DNA from: Globodera rostochiensis
Taxonomy: Eukaryota > Nematoda > Chromadorea > Rhabditida > Heteroderidae
DNA length: 64,000 nt
Direction of reading: 5' to 3'
Assembly (NCBI GenBank): GCA_018350325.1
Contig: JAEVLN010000022.1
Location: 1,009,105-1,073,104, forward strand
Under the pieces are notes generated by a model, which made no database searches, had not been told where the DNA came from, and worked only from the letters and a program-made list of their open reading frames with translations. The number at the start of each line of letters is the position of its first letter. Position 1 is the stretch's first letter. This document shows positions 42,520 through 55,302 of this stretch, piece by piece. The position numbers were made by a program, and so were the translations under genes.

Positions 42520-45164
42520 TCAATGTTGAGCAACTTTTTTTGGAACAACAATTTTTTCCTCCTCCCCCTTCCCATCGTCGTCGTGCTGTTCAGCTTCTCC
42601 TCTTTCTTCTCCGTCACATTCACCAGCCTCTTCTCCGGCTTCTTCGTCCTGTTCAGCACCCTCCCGTCCAAGTCGCTTTTGCTCCTCTGCAGCCTCCAGC
42701 AGCAGTGCTCGGCGTCGTTCCTCAAGCAGTACGGTGCGCTTGTAACGAGGCATCATTTTCACGTCGGTAGGCACGGCCTCCCAATGTTGCCAACTCTCTT
42801 CAAACGTCAGCATGGTCTCAACCTGTCGACAGGGTTGAATTATTGGCACGGAATTCTGGTCATTGATTGATACGGGAACAAGGATATAACGGGTCGAAAA
42901 AGTGTCATGTCAGGTTCCGGGTTCGACGAAAACAACTTTCCGTGTTTAAGCCGAGGAAGGGAAGGGGTTCTGGGCGTTCGAATAACCCGTCACCGAAACG
43001 GAGATTGCCTTAACCCCCCCCCCCCCGAAAGTTTTTGTTTTGTTTCTGTCCCTTCTTCAGCCCCCCCCTCCCACCTGTTCATTCCACGAGTAGCCGCTGG
43101 GTGAGCCGAGGAGGAAATGGCGCAATTTGCCCTTGGAAAGGTCATTAACCTGCTCGAACTCCTCCGCGTCCATTTTTGGCAGTTCTCTTCTGTAAAGCGC
43201 ATGAAACTGATTTTGTGTTGTTTTTTCGCTGTACGTTTTGCCACCCCACCTAATCAACGAGGTCATCAACGGTTTGTCAGCATCGCACACCGAAACCCGT
43301 TCATTGACGCATCCCTTCACGTAAAACAGCCGTCCGTTGTCGTCCTCCACGAAGACATTGTCTGAACAGAAATAATATTTGCCCGTACTGCTCACAAAGA
43401 ATGGGGGTAAACGGGAGGTTCAAGAGACGGGTTTGGGGTGCACCGCTCGCTACCTTTTGCGTCGATGATCACGCGATCGTGGCTGAGCAGTTTCTGCTCC
43501 GTTTCATGCTCCGCCATCGCGCGGTCGTAGTCGACGCCGAACACCATCAAATTGGGCAACGTCTCCTCCAGCAAAAGTGCACTCTTCGCCAATCCCTGCA
43601 CCTTGTCCAACCCGTCCAAGCGCAAGAAGCGCAGTTTGGTGAGAGAACGAAGTCCGAGCAGACCTAGCAAATATTGCGACGTCCAGAATTGACATAAATT
43701 AAGACAAATCCCTTAACGTTCAAGCAAAAAAAAAAACGAATTTCAAAGGAACTAAAGCCGTTCCATGCCGACTCAACCCACCAACTTTTTGTTTTTGTCT
43801 AAAATTGATCCAGCCACCTTTTGCCGATATTCTGTGGCAATTGCTCAAATCCAACATTTCCAACGAGTTGGCAAACATTCCCCCAATTCGGCTGAGCACC
43901 CAATCGTCGATCCAACGACAATTCCTCAAACTGAGCATTCGAAGAAATTCCAAATCGTACAAATTGTCAAAACCTTTGCAAAGATTTAAAAAATGCGTTT
44001 CGTTACACAACAAATTTAAGAGGCAATGATTGGTACCTTCGAACATGAGCTCGGTGTCCGAGGCGTCAATTGCCTCCACGTAAAAGCCTTCCGTTTTCTT
44101 TCCCGGCAAATGGTAAGTGCCGAGTCGACCCTCGCGCTTAAACCACCGGTCATCGCCAACAAATTTGACGCTGCCATTCCTTGTACAAATTGAGTAAATT
44201 CGGGTAAAAAAAGGGCTGTTGTGCAACAATACCTGTGCACTATAAAATGGGCGGCAGCGAGGTCGGCTCCCAAAAAGATCAGTCGATCGGGCAAAAAGCT
44301 GCAAATTCAAAATTACGCTAGGCCATCAAATACCACGAACCCCAAAGAATTTGAAAATTTTCGGAGTTAGGGGCAAAAAAAACTCCGTCAAAATTTACGG
44401 AGTTTTTTTTTCAACTAAAAACTCGACGGGTTCAGCAGCAAAAAAGCACGTCCCGAACACATCCAACACACCGTTGGTCATATTGCATGGTCTGGAAGCG
44501 TGAATATTCTCTGCAACGGCGAATGTTGTCGAAACTGTGGTCGAGATATTTCTGTAAAAAATACAAAAGCATAAATAGCCCACAAAATTCGACAAGAATG
44601 ATGACAAAGAGTCGACTCGTTTCTGCGCATTTGTCGACACTTTGTCTCCCATCTGTCGTCACATTGAACGTGTGCCGAAAAAAGAACTCACAAATTGCGT
44701 GTGCATGGTCAAATAATCCATCGTAAATGCGCCTCTGTCAAAGCGCGTTTGGTCCTCCGGGTCTTTCTTCGGCATCACTACAAAAAACGGTGAAAAAATT
44801 TTGTTGGCAAAAATAAAATGCCCTCCCCCCCCCATGCTCTTAACCTTGCTTTACGTTCTCTGGCGTAAGGTACAGCTGAAGTTCCGTTTCTCAATGTCCT
44901 GCCATCTCTGAACGCTTTCAACAACTTGTCAGGGGAAATATGTGCCCATTCTGCAGGGTTTTTGATTTGGTCCACCCAAATGCGAGGGATCCATGTCTGC
45001 TTTTTGGGTCCATGTCGTTTTTTGCCGAAATTGTGTGTGCCAGCTTTTTAGGTTTTGGCAATAAAACCCTGCAGTTATTCGTACCTTAACTTGATCAACT
45101 GATACACAGAGAATGCCCGCGAATGCACCAAAAATTTTGCACGCGCTTTCGTACTGTGAAGCAT
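42520..45164 (-). pseudogene. DMAC2/ATP5S-like LRR gene, copy 1, disrupted
   Basis: Nearly every exon of the intact gene at 49638-52471 is present with about 97% identity by eye. The last exon is 42520-42822 and the start ATG 45162-45164. Exon 1 has a one-base deletion close to its donor. About 110 bp are deleted in the region of exon 2 (around 44880), removing the second half of that exon, its donor, the intron and the next acceptor. The fused sequence reads RWQDIEKRNFSCTLRQRT and then stops. Exons downstream are intact, so decay is recent or an alternative start is used. Confidence 0.75.
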
Positions 45165-45334
45165 CTGGTGGGGGTGAACAAAATTGCGTTATTAGTAAAT
45201 GCGTTTTTTGTCCAAATATTTCAATAATTTAAACATAGACACGGAAGAATCCAATTGTATAAGCTCAATACAAATAAGTCTTTGTTTTTTAACACATTTT
45301 CAAAAATAAGATCAACAAGCAATCAATTGAAACA

Positions 45335-46160
45335 TCACTGAGCCAACGCTGCGACCGAGTGAAGAACTGAAATTTTCTAATTAGTTTCCATTTAAACTTT
45401 TTACTTACAGGCGGCCGTGTCATGCATGAGTTGAATGTCATCGCGGTTCACCGCGGCTAACAAAACCGCGTCTAGCTGCAACGCGAATGAAATATGCGGT
45501 GCCAAGCCTTGCGCCTCTGGCATTCCCGCGGTGTTAACCAGTCGGAAATGGCACGTGACAGCTAGATGTGGGAATGGGAAAAAATATTTTGAAAAATGTT
45601 AGATTTAATCGCAAAAAAATTTTCAGACAAAAAAGTGACCATAAACCAAGGGCGGGAGGGGGCGATCCAAACAGTCGATTCTTAAGGTTGTATTTTTTTT
45701 AAACCAAAAAGAGTTGATTATTATTGGTGTATGTTTCACCTTTTATTGCATTTTTGTTAAGGTATTTTTCAAAAAATTTTCATTTTTGAAGATGCGTTTT
45801 CCGTTAAACCCCCTTCTAATTCTGTCATAGACTTAAAAAAGATCTCTTACTGTCCATCACGCGTGTCATTTTTGTTGGGGGCAAATTTGCAGCGACCCTT
45901 TTGAGAGCTCTTGCCGCCGTCGCAAGTCGATTGCGCTAAAATAGAATAAAAAAATTAAGCATCCCAACGACAATTACTTTTTGGCGAAGAATCGCTTGCC
46001 GGACAATCTCAAGTCTGATCCATGCCAATTGGCGTTTCAAAAGAAAGTGGTCAAATGCCGCGGAAACCCGAGTAGTGGCCCAACAAATTTCAAATCGAAG
46101 GGCGCCCACGATTTCTGCAAGCAGTTCGGGGGGAATTGTCTTTTTTTGGATTGGGTTCAT
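45335..46160 (-). CDS. F-box-like small protein, copy 2, intact
   Basis: Four exons (45978-46160, 45851-45935, 45409-45561, 45335-45366) give 150 residues in phase. The N-terminus (MNPIQKKTIPPELLAEIV...FDHFLL) resembles an F-box helix pattern (IPxELLxEI), but the match is weak and there is no family-specific C-terminus. Exon 2 is basic and exon 3 has a hydrophobic helix ISFALQLDAVLLAAV. Introns are 42-290 nt. It lies directly downstream of the disrupted DMAC2-like copy and is linked to it in the duplicated block. If it is an F-box protein it would be an SCF ubiquitin-ligase adaptor (inference). Confidence 0.55.
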
Positions 46161-46229
46161 CGTTTGTTTAAATTAGGGAATTTTGTGCAGGGAAAGGGAA
46201 GGAAGGGAGGGAGTGAGTGGACAAAGTTA

Positions 46230-46500
46230 TGACCAGAAAACAATGCAAAAGAACGTTCCTGGGACGCAGATGGCGGGAAGCAGTTGACCCCTACTCCACT
46301 CACTCCCTCCCTCCCTTTCCTGCACAAAATTCCCTCATTCAAACGAACGATGAACCCAATCCAACAAAACAATTCCCCCCGAGCTGCTTGCGGAATTTTT
46401 GGGCCACCACTCAGGTTTCCGCGGCATTTGACCACTTTCTTTTGAAACGCCAATTGGCACGTGTCGGACTTGAGCTTGTTCGGCAATTCTTCGCCAGAAG
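46230..46500 (+). pseudogene. inverted 5' fragment of the F-box-like gene, copy 2
   Basis: The plus strand from 46348 (atgaacccaatccaacaaaa) to about 46490 repeats exon 1 of the adjacent minus-strand gene with an internal deletion of about 27 bp and ends near the exon's donor. The 5' flanks (ggaagggagggagtgagtgg and its complement) form the two arms. The reading frame is shifted and no later exons follow. Confidence 0.8.
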
Positions 46501-46554
46501 GCTCGCTAATGGTGCCCCCAGGAAATTAAGTCAATTCAGTCCCCTTTTTATTTT

Positions 46555-46935
46555 CAGTGGCGGGACACCGGCGGCGTTCACTTCAGTGCCAGCACTTAAA
46601 AATCTATAACTGTTTTTAAATTCAATCAAATCAAACAATCAAGATATCATTTGAAGGCTCTAAATAAGAAGTATCTTATAAAAAAAGCCAAGGCGGTTAA
46701 TTCGTTTTAAAGAAGTTCAACGTGAAAAACACCCAAAATAAGGGCTTTTCATCAGTTTTATTGCAATAACTTTTTTTACGAATTTTAATTGATTAGCGTT
46801 GGCTTGCTTTTAAAAGCTTAGAGCTTTCCAATGACATCTTAATTGTTTGATTTGGTTGAGTTAAAAAAAAGTTATAGGCCTTAAATTGCTGGCACTGAAG
46901 TGTCCCGGCACTGAAATGTGGGCACTGAAGTGATG
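46555..46935. mobile_element. imperfect long inverted repeat, about 380 bp
   Basis: The left part (cacttcagtgccagcac ... caatcaaatcaaacaatcaa ... aaggctctaa) and the right part, read inverted, match over most of their length, with outer ends cacttcagtgcc and ggcactgaagtg. There is no ORF. It is probably a foldback-type MITE. The caccggcggcgttcac and gatgtgtaccggg flanks may belong to it. Confidence 0.55.
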
Positions 46936-49637
46936 TGTACCGGGCAGACACTCATTTTAAGGGAGTCTTTTATTATTTCCCAAATCTCACTCACCGCTTC
47001 GGTAACCGGCGGAACCATTGTCTAAAATAACAATAAAATTAATTACTTGCTAATAGAATCGATATAGGTACTACTATATTTTGTTCCTAATGGGAACCTT
47101 TCCATTTGAAATTTCTTTAAAATCGTGCCTCCTAAAGAATTTGTCAGTTTTTGTCTTTGTTAACCTTTCCTTTCGCTAGAAAATCAGAAAGAATCATTGC
47201 TTCGCATTGTACGCCTCCAAAAATCCCTAAAACTCCCATTTTCTCGGCTTTAAAAAATATTATTAAAAAAGGGGGTCTACAAACAAGAAACCGCACAGGA
47301 CAGGAGTCCTGACAGGATTTTCGAGGACCCTGATCCGGAATTTTTGTCAAAGCACCAGACTCAGGATATCCTGAAACCCAAACCCAGGATTTTGATCCTG
47401 GTAAACCTTGTCATTTCCAAATCCTGATCCGGAACTTTTCAAAATTCCGGTCTCTAATACTTACAAACCACACTATGTATTACCATAGTTGGTATTTCTA
47501 TCTTACCTCTCTTTGTTCCTTACTCAGAAATAGATAATTATAATTTATAAATCATTCAACTCCTCTCGTTTCGAATCTGCAAAAATTTTGGGTCACTCAA
47601 CTCTGAGCAAAGTTCTAAGCGATCAAAGACTGACTAAACGTAGGGAGGACCCTTTCGGTCAAAGCTTGTAGGAAATATTTTTTATTATAAACATTCTCTG
47701 AAACCCTTTTTTAGCAACATTAAAAACAAAATTTTTTTTTTCAAAAAATGTGGGGGCACCAGCCAAACTATTGCCTTTGTTTTCTACAAATTTTGACCAA
47801 AAGGCCCCCTCCCCCTATGGTTTTGTCAACTTTGAGGAGACTTTAATCTCTTATACCTTTGCTTAGAGTCGAGAGCGACTCAAACTTTTTGCAGATTCGT
47901 AATCAACTCGACGAGAGGAGTCGAATTATGTATATGTAATTTATTGTCCACATTCTGAGTTGAAAGAATTAAAAAAAGGAACTCACTAATCAATTTGTCG
48001 GCGCAGAATAAAATAAAAATTTCGGCAAACAATTAAAGAATAAAGAAGTTGTATCTAAAAAGAAAATGAAGCATTTGAATGAATTTTATGACGGAAATTT
48101 CACACATCGGGGGGGGGGGGGGGGAACGGCGTTTCACACAAATTTCGCACATTTAAAAAAAACTTGTAAAGCAGGCTTCCGATCTCAAAATTATAAAATC
48201 CGAAAAATAAAAGGTTCACTTTTTAGGGGTGGTAGTCGGTGGTGCCTATAGACAACGTTGAGAAATTTATTTTGAATATTTTGACGAAAAAATTTATTTC
48301 AAAAAAATGATTTTTATTGTCATTTTTCCCAAAAACCACAAAAATCCGCAAGTCACCATTTCAAAGAAAATCCTCATTGGCCTGAATTGCACTCAAAAAT
48401 TTCATTATGTTATGTACATATTAAAAAAACTCAAAAAACAATTCCAACTCAGGTTGGCCAACTTTTGGTGGCTAATAATTCTCATAGTGGGTTCACGCGC
48501 AAACTTTTTGCGGATCCATACTCAGATTGACGAGAATCGATTTGTAGTATTTTTACTTGGATCTGAATCATTCCCACTAGAGCCCGTCATTTTGAAAAAT
48601 CCTGGATCTGGATTTTCTGGACCAAAAATTCAAAAAAATACAGTTCTGGATCCAGATCCAGGACGGGCTCTAACCAGGTCTGGATCCAGATCCAGGACGA
48701 CCGGCTCTAATTCCCACATGGTAAGATAGAAATGTCTTATGTGTGAAACGTCCGTTTTTTTCACTAATGTGTGAAATAAATTTGTCCCCTTTTAGTGGCA
48801 AATGCCACTGATGTGTAATCTGATAAATGTCACTGTTAGATCAAAAAAGAGGAGCCTGAGAAAAGGGATGCAATTTGTGTGAACTGGAAGAATGTCAGAG
48901 GGTTAATGCAGAGTGAGCGGGGGGGGGGGGGTGAAGGGAGGGGGGATGGGGAGAGGGGGGGGGGGGTGGACATAGAAAAAGTCCTTCCCACTGAAGCCAG
49001 GTGAATTTATTCTAAAAACTAATACATACAAGACTTTTTGCCGCTATTTTGAACAGCGTTTTGTTAAGAAATTTTTCGAAAACACGAGTTTTTTGAGAAT
49101 TTTTATTCTTTTTTGGGGGTGAGAGAGGGGGGGGGGGTCGGCGGTGCCGATAGGCGCCGCCGAGAAAATTTTACAAAATTGGCAATTTTTGTTAAAAAAG
49201 GGCTGTTTTCATGAAAAATTTTTGAGCTCGAGGTCGAAAAGCGAGATTCGAGACGAGATTCTCGATCTCGTGAAGTCCTTTTTTATTCGAGCGAGCTTTC
49301 TAATTTGGATGGACATCACAGAATTAATTCAAATAATTTGTTTAACTTATTGGTGAAAAAAATTTTGTGTTTAAGGTTGGTGAAATTTTGTTCTTTGGGC
49401 ATTGTGTCCGATATGTGCGACCGGAATTTTTCCACTACCGGACATTTCCGATTATGTCCCACCGGGCATTTTGTCGTAAATAGATCGCCACAGGCGAAAT
49501 CTAAAAACAAGCGCACTATCCCATCATATGTTTGGTGTAGCGCATTTCTCTCCTCCTAATTTTGGTGTATAAATAAATATACAATATTTGAACGCGTCGA
49601 ACAGATCGTTTTCATAAATTGTGTGTGCGTGAAACAT
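46936..49637. other. AT-rich spacer with scattered repeats
   Basis: No gene could be built. At 47280-47450 and 48580-48715 there are palindromic segments made of ccagatccaggac/tcctggatctgg words, probably short TIR repeats (the second runs agagcccgtc to gacgggctct). G/C runs lie at 48109-48123, 48920-48970 and 49128-49138. From about 49200 the sequence matches 42110 onward and marks the start of the second duplicated block. Confidence 0.5.
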
Positions 49638-52471
49638 TCAATGTTGAGCAACTTTTTTTGGAACAACAATTTTTTCCTCCTCCCCCTTCCCATCGTCGTC
49701 GTGCTGTTCAGCTCCTCCTCTTCCTTCTCCGTCACATTCACCAGCCTCTTCTCCGGCTTCTTCGTCCTGTTCAGCAGCCTCCCGTCCAAGTCGCTTTTGC
49801 TCCTCTGCAGCCTCCAGCAGCAGTGCTCGGCGTCGTTCCTCAAGCAGTACGGTTCGCTTGTAACGAGGCATCATTTTCACGTCGGTAGGCACGGCCTCCC
49901 AATGTTGCCAACTCTCTTCAAACGTCAGCATGGTCTCAACCTGTCGACAGGGTTGAATTATTGGCACGGAATTCTGGTCATTGATTGATACGGGAACAAG
50001 GATATAACGGGTCGAAAACAAGTATCATGTCAGGTTCCGGGTTCGGCGGAAACAAAATCTCGCCGTGTGTTTAAGCCGAAAGGGGAAGGGGTTCTGGGCG
50101 TTCGAATAACCCGTCACCGAAACGGGGATTGCCTTAACCCCCCAGAAAGTTTTTTGTTTTGTTTCTGTCCCTTCTTCAGCCCCCCTCCCACCTGTTCATT
50201 CCACGAGTAGCCGCTGGGTGAGCCGAGGAGGAAATGGCGCAATTTGCCCTTGGAAAGGTCATTAACCTGCTCGAACTCCTCCGCGTCCATTTTTGGCAGT
50301 TCTCTTCTGTAAAGCGCATGAAACTGATTTTGTGTTGTTTTTTTTGCTGTACGTTTTGCCACCCCACCTAATCAACGAGGTCATCAACGGTTTGTCAGCA
50401 TCGCACACCGAAACCCGTTCATTGACGCATCCCTTCACGTAAAACAGCCGTCCGTTGTCGTCCTCCACGAAGACATTGTCTAAACAGAAATAATATTTGC
50501 CCGTACTGCTCGCAAAGAATGGGGGTAAACGGGGGGTTCAAGAGACGGGTTTGGGGTGCACTGCTCGCTACCTTTTGCGTCGATGATCACGCGATCGTGG
50601 CTGAGCAGTTTCTGCTCCGTTTCATGCTCCGCCATCGCGCGGTCGTAGTCGACGCCGAACACCATCAAATTGGGCAACGTCTCCTCCAGCAAAAGTGCAC
50701 TCTTCGCCAATCCCTGCACCTTGTCCAGCCCGTCCAAGCGCAGGAAGCGCAGTTTGGTGAGAGAACGAAGTCCGAGCAGACCTAGCAAATATTGCGACGT
50801 CCAGAATTGACAAAAATTATTTAAACTCTTATTTGTTAGACAAATCTCTTAACGTTTAAGCCAAAAAAAAAACGGATTTCAAAGGGACTAAAGCCGTTCC
50901 ATGCCGACTCAACCCCGCGCAAAACTTTTTTTTTTGGTTAAAATTGAAAAAATGTGCAGCCACCTTTTGCCGATATTCTGTGGCAATTGCTCAAATCCAA
51001 CATTTCCAACGAGTTGGCAAACATTCCCCCAATTCGGCTGAGCACCCAATCGTCGATCCAACGACAATTCCTCAAACTGAGCATTCGAAGAAATTCCAAA
51101 TCGTACAAATTGTCAAAACCTTTGCAAAGATTTAAAAAATGCGTTTCGTTACACAACAAATTTAAGAGGCAATGATTGGTACCTTCGAACATGAGCTCGG
51201 TGTCCGAGGCGTCAATTGCCTCCACGTAAAAGCCTTCCGTTTTCTTTCCCGGCAGATGGTAAGTGCCGAGTCGACCCTCGCGCTTAAACCACCGGTCATC
51301 GCCAACAAATTTGACGCTGCCATTCCTTGTACAAATTGAGTAAATTCGGGTAAAAAAAGGGCTGTTGTGCAACAATACCTGTGCACTATAAAATGGGCGG
51401 CAGCGAGGTCGGCTCCCAAAAAGATCAGTCGATCGGGCAAAAAGCTGCAAATTCAAAATTACGCTAGGCCATCAAATACCAGGAACCCCAAAGAATTTGG
51501 AAATTTTTGGAGTTAAGGACAAAAAACTCCGTCAAAATTTACGGAGTTTTTTTCCAACTAAAAAACTGAAAATTCGGCGGGTTCAGGAGCAAAAAAGCAC
51601 GTCCCGAACACATTCAACACACCGTTGGTCATATTGCATGGTCTGGAAGCGTGAATATTCTCTGCAGCGGCGAATGTTGTCGAAACTGTGGTCGAGATAT
51701 TTCTGTAATAAATACAAAAGCATAAATATCCCAAAAGAATGAACGGTGACAAAATTCGACAAGAATGATGACAAAGAGTCGACTCGTTTCTGCGCATCTG
51801 TCGACATTTTGTCTCCCATCTGTCGTCACATTGAACGTGTGCCGAAAAAAGAACTCACAAATTGCGTGTGCATGGTCAAATAATCCATCGTAAATGCGCC
51901 TCTGTCAAAGCGCGTTTGGTCCTCCGGGTCTTTCTTCGGCATCACTACAAAAAACGGTGAAAAAATTTTGTTGGCAAAAATAAAATGCCCTCCCCCCATG
52001 CTCTTAACCTTGCTTTACGTTCTCTGGCGTAAGGTACAGCTGAAAAGCGAAGGGACAAAATTGGCAACGGCACCCCAAAAAGAAAGAAAACTCACTCCGG
52101 TGTTCGGGTCCTTCATAAACTGTTGCCTCCGGTAGATTTGGAAGAGGTAATCGTTCCGTTTCTCAATGTCCTGCCATCTCTGAACGCTTTCAACTTGTCA
52201 GGGAAATATGTGCCCATTGTTCAGGGTTTTTCAATTTTGTCCACCCAAAAAGCCGGGATTGCCAGATTTAGCGTGATCCGTGTCTGATTTTAGGGACACT
52301 ACCAACTTTTTTGTCAAAATTTTAAATTTGTTGAAATTGTGTGTGCCAGCTTTTTGAGTTTTGGCAATAAAACCCGGCAGTTCTTCGTGCCTTAAACTTC
52401 TTCCACTGATGCACAGAGAATGCCCGCGAATGCACCAAAAAATTTGCACGCGCTTTCGTACTGTGAAGCAT
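49638..52471 (-). CDS. DMAC2/ATP5S-like mitochondrial LRR protein with C-terminal extension, intact copy
   Basis: Twelve exons (52391-52471, 52096-52179, 52009-52039, 51859-51944, 51623-51702, 51379-51444, 51183-51325, 50964-51119, 50572-50781, 50368-50479, 50192-50306, 49638-49940) give 488 residues in phase. The start MLHSTKARANFLVHSRAFS looks like a mitochondrial presequence. The core matches DMAC2: LIFLGADLAAAHF, VEAIDASDTELMFEG, then leucine-rich repeats with LRMLSLRNCRWIDDWVLSRI and LDLSNCHRISAKG, ending in LPNLMVFGVD. Family members assist complex I membrane-arm assembly or associate with ATP synthase. The extra C-terminal 175 residues, including an acidic Glu/Gly tail, are not in the human protein. 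Intron 1 is GC-AG (AAG|gcacga). Confidence 0.72.
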
Positions 52472-52667
52472 CTGGTGGTGGTGAACATCATTGCGTTATT
52501 AGTAAATGCATTTTTTGTCCAAATATTTCAATGATTTAAATATCAAAAAAATTTAAACAGGGACACTGAAAATAATACAAATGTCTCAGTTCAATACAAA
52601 ATAAAAAACACATTTGCAACAAAAATAACATTAAAAAACAAAGAGTAACCACCGACCAAATAAAAGT

Positions 52668-54643
52668 TCAATTCTTCTTCATAATCTGAATGACGTCCTC
52701 ATGACACAATTTGTGATGGATGCCGCACCGTTGTGGAGAGTTTGTGAATTTGGTACTCATTCCCCACACAATAGCATAACGAAATTGGGCAACCAATGTA
52801 CGGTGGAGCGCATGGCACGCGTGTTCGACCTGAACTTTGCAAAAATTAATGAAATTTTGCCAATGATTCAATTTTAGGGGGGTTTTTACGGCTACGAGTT
52901 GGACTTGTTGGTGAGCAAAAAAATATTCAAACCGTCGATGTCCCGCGCAGAATGATCCCATCTTCGGGTCCTTAGAAGGCAATTTTAGTCAATGATTGAA
53001 TTAGAAAATGATCAATCCGCTCTTCAAGCAGCAGCACGTTTCCTCCCCGCCGTCACCCAGCCCAGCATCAAAAAACAGAATAAAAAATCCCAAGGCCTGA
53101 AGGGCTCGAGAGGAAACGTCGTGCAATCGTTCGTCTGCTCTACCGAGGTCCGGTGCGTTGCCGGGCCTTTTGGTGAACACTCGGATCAGTGCAAGATATT
53201 CCCAAAGCTGACAATGAGCAAGAAAATAACACACATTTAAGCAAAAAGTGGAGACATGGACGGACACCAACCAACCTTTTCCAACATGTAATCCAAGTTC
53301 AAGTTCAGCTCACAACTTATCACAACGCTGTGTGGCATCCTAAACCGTTCGTTTTCTTCAAAAATCCGATTAATGTCCATAAACTACCGCGCAAGTCTGT
53401 CCATCTCCTCAATGCTTATCTGATCAATTTTGTTGTACACGTACAGGCAGGGGATGTACACGCGGTTTGCTTGAATCACATCGATCAGTTCGTCAATGCT
53501 GAAAAATTTTTTTGTTGTTGTTATAAACACTTTTAGTGGCCATGAATATTATATTCATTCGTCCTAAATGCAAAAAAATATAATATTAAATAATTACGTG
53601 CAATCTTCACGAAAGATAACATCCGCATTGAATATTTTGTACTCGTGCAGTACCATTTGAATCAATTTTTCATGGCAATGCGTAACGGGCACTGTGTGCG
53701 TGAATTTCAGTCCTCCGCCGTTCTTCCGTTTGAAATAAATGTTTGGCGGCCTTTTGTTGAGACGTATTCCGACCGCTTCAAGTTCCTTTTCCAGAAGTGT
53801 CTTCTGAATTTTTGAATGCAAATTCTTTTAAAGTTTTTTTCTGAAAAATTAAAAAAAAACACTGACTTGGACATCGCCCTTGGTAGCGTCCAACATCATC
53901 AAAATCAGGTCGGCTGTTTTGGCCACAGCAATCACTTGTCTTCCACGGCCTGGAGAGGAGCAATCATTTGCCAATCAAATCATTGACCTTTATTAATTAG
54001 ATAACCTTTTCCCTGCGATGCTCCCTCAATAATTCCAGGCAAATCAAGTAATTGAATGTTTGCGCCTTCGTACTGAAACTTTTTGAACAAATTGTGCACC
54101 TTTTGCTTACCTCAATTACACCGGGTATACCTTAAGCACCAAAATCAATCCAAATTATGGAATTTTGACTGATTAAAATATTTGTTAAAAATGTACAAGT
54201 CAATGTCGTGAATTCGTACGACGCCGCCACACTCTTAAAATTCATTAAAAAATTACTTTAAGACCAGTAAACTCCTTGCCTCCGTTGTTGTAACAGTTGA
54301 AAGGAACGTGGACTTTCCGACCGATGGAAATCCGACAAGAGCAACTGAAGCAAAACTTTTGTTGAAAGCATTCTGCAAGCAAATGGACTTGAACAAGTAC
54401 CTCTGGCATCGCCACTCTTCATGACATCGAATCCTTCGCCCTTCGAAGAACCGCCTTTTGCGGGTTCCAAAAGTTCCTGTCGATATTTGGCCAGTTTAGC
54501 CTTCAAAATGCCAAGATGATACTCTGAATGACAGTACGTTTTTTCTTCTCTTATTCAACAATTTCGACCCCACCTGTAGCTTTGTTTTTCTGCGTCCTAG
54601 CCATTTCGCGTTCAACTTCGGCAATCTTCTCGACAATACCCAT
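52668..54643 (-). CDS. drg-1: DRG1 developmentally regulated GTP-binding protein
   Basis: Thirteen exons (54574-54643, 54401-54523, 54280-54344, 54197-54233, 54111-54130, 54006-54072, 53867-53949, 53598-53803, 53388-53498, 53276-53339, 53144-53207, 52933-52961, 52668-52829) give 366 residues, matching human DRG1 in length. There is the N-terminal helix [13 protein letters not shown], the G1 loop [29 protein letters not shown] (G3), NKIDQ (G4), and a TGS domain ending [10 protein letters not shown]...[13 protein letters not shown]1 is an OBG-family GTPase that binds translating ribosomes with its partner DFRP1. Intron 3 is GC-AG (GAG|gcaagg). Its start lies 660 bp from the KSR start on the other strand. 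Confidence 0.95.
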
Positions 54644-55302
54644 TGTAAATTAGTTAAGGCAAATGGAGAAAGTATCCTGAAAAAGTATTCGATTAGAGAC
54701 ATATAATTTGTTCTTAGTCTGTCAATGAGCAGATTACAACAATTGGGATACTAGCGAAAGCTAACCGATTCGTTTTTTCTCAAAAAAAAAGTTATGGCAA
54801 AGTTTTTGTGCCAACTTGGCGCGCTGAATTATAACTTCCCTAGATTAAGTCGAATCGCCTAGCTCTTTTCTAATATAGCATCTACAAAAATAGCGCTTCC
54901 GAATCGTACCAAGATTGTTTAATTTGATTAACTAACAAAAAAGTTATGATGTTTCAAAGTGTCGGCGCCTTTTGGCTAATTTGTTAATGTATTATTTTTG
55001 AATTTTTGGCTTTTTGTTTATTAATTTCTTGGCAAAATGTTAGCGGTAAAAATTGAAAAAAATGAATCGTTTTGCGTTGCGTGATGCGACCAAAAAAGTT
55101 TTTCAACCCATGGCTCACATGTTCAACAAACGTTCAATTTGCTTTTCATTTTACATTTGAGTTACTAAATTAAAATGAAAGTTTAAAACCTCAAGACATC
55201 CATTTGTTTTTAGTTTTTATCCAAACTTTGTCCGCTTCCTTTATTCCTGATTTTTTTTTCTATTTAAATGTTTACTATTTGCATTTTTCAGCTAACGCAT
55301 GA
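54644..55302. promoter_or_regulatory. head-to-head spacer of drg-1 and ksr
   Basis: The two genes diverge here, so both promoters should lie in about 660 bp of AT-rich sequence. A gcatttttcag at 55281-55291 just before the KSR ATG could be a spliced-leader acceptor (inference). Part of the spacer (54790-54980) has aaaagttatg repeats facing each other and resembles a decayed foldback repeat. Confidence 0.35.
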
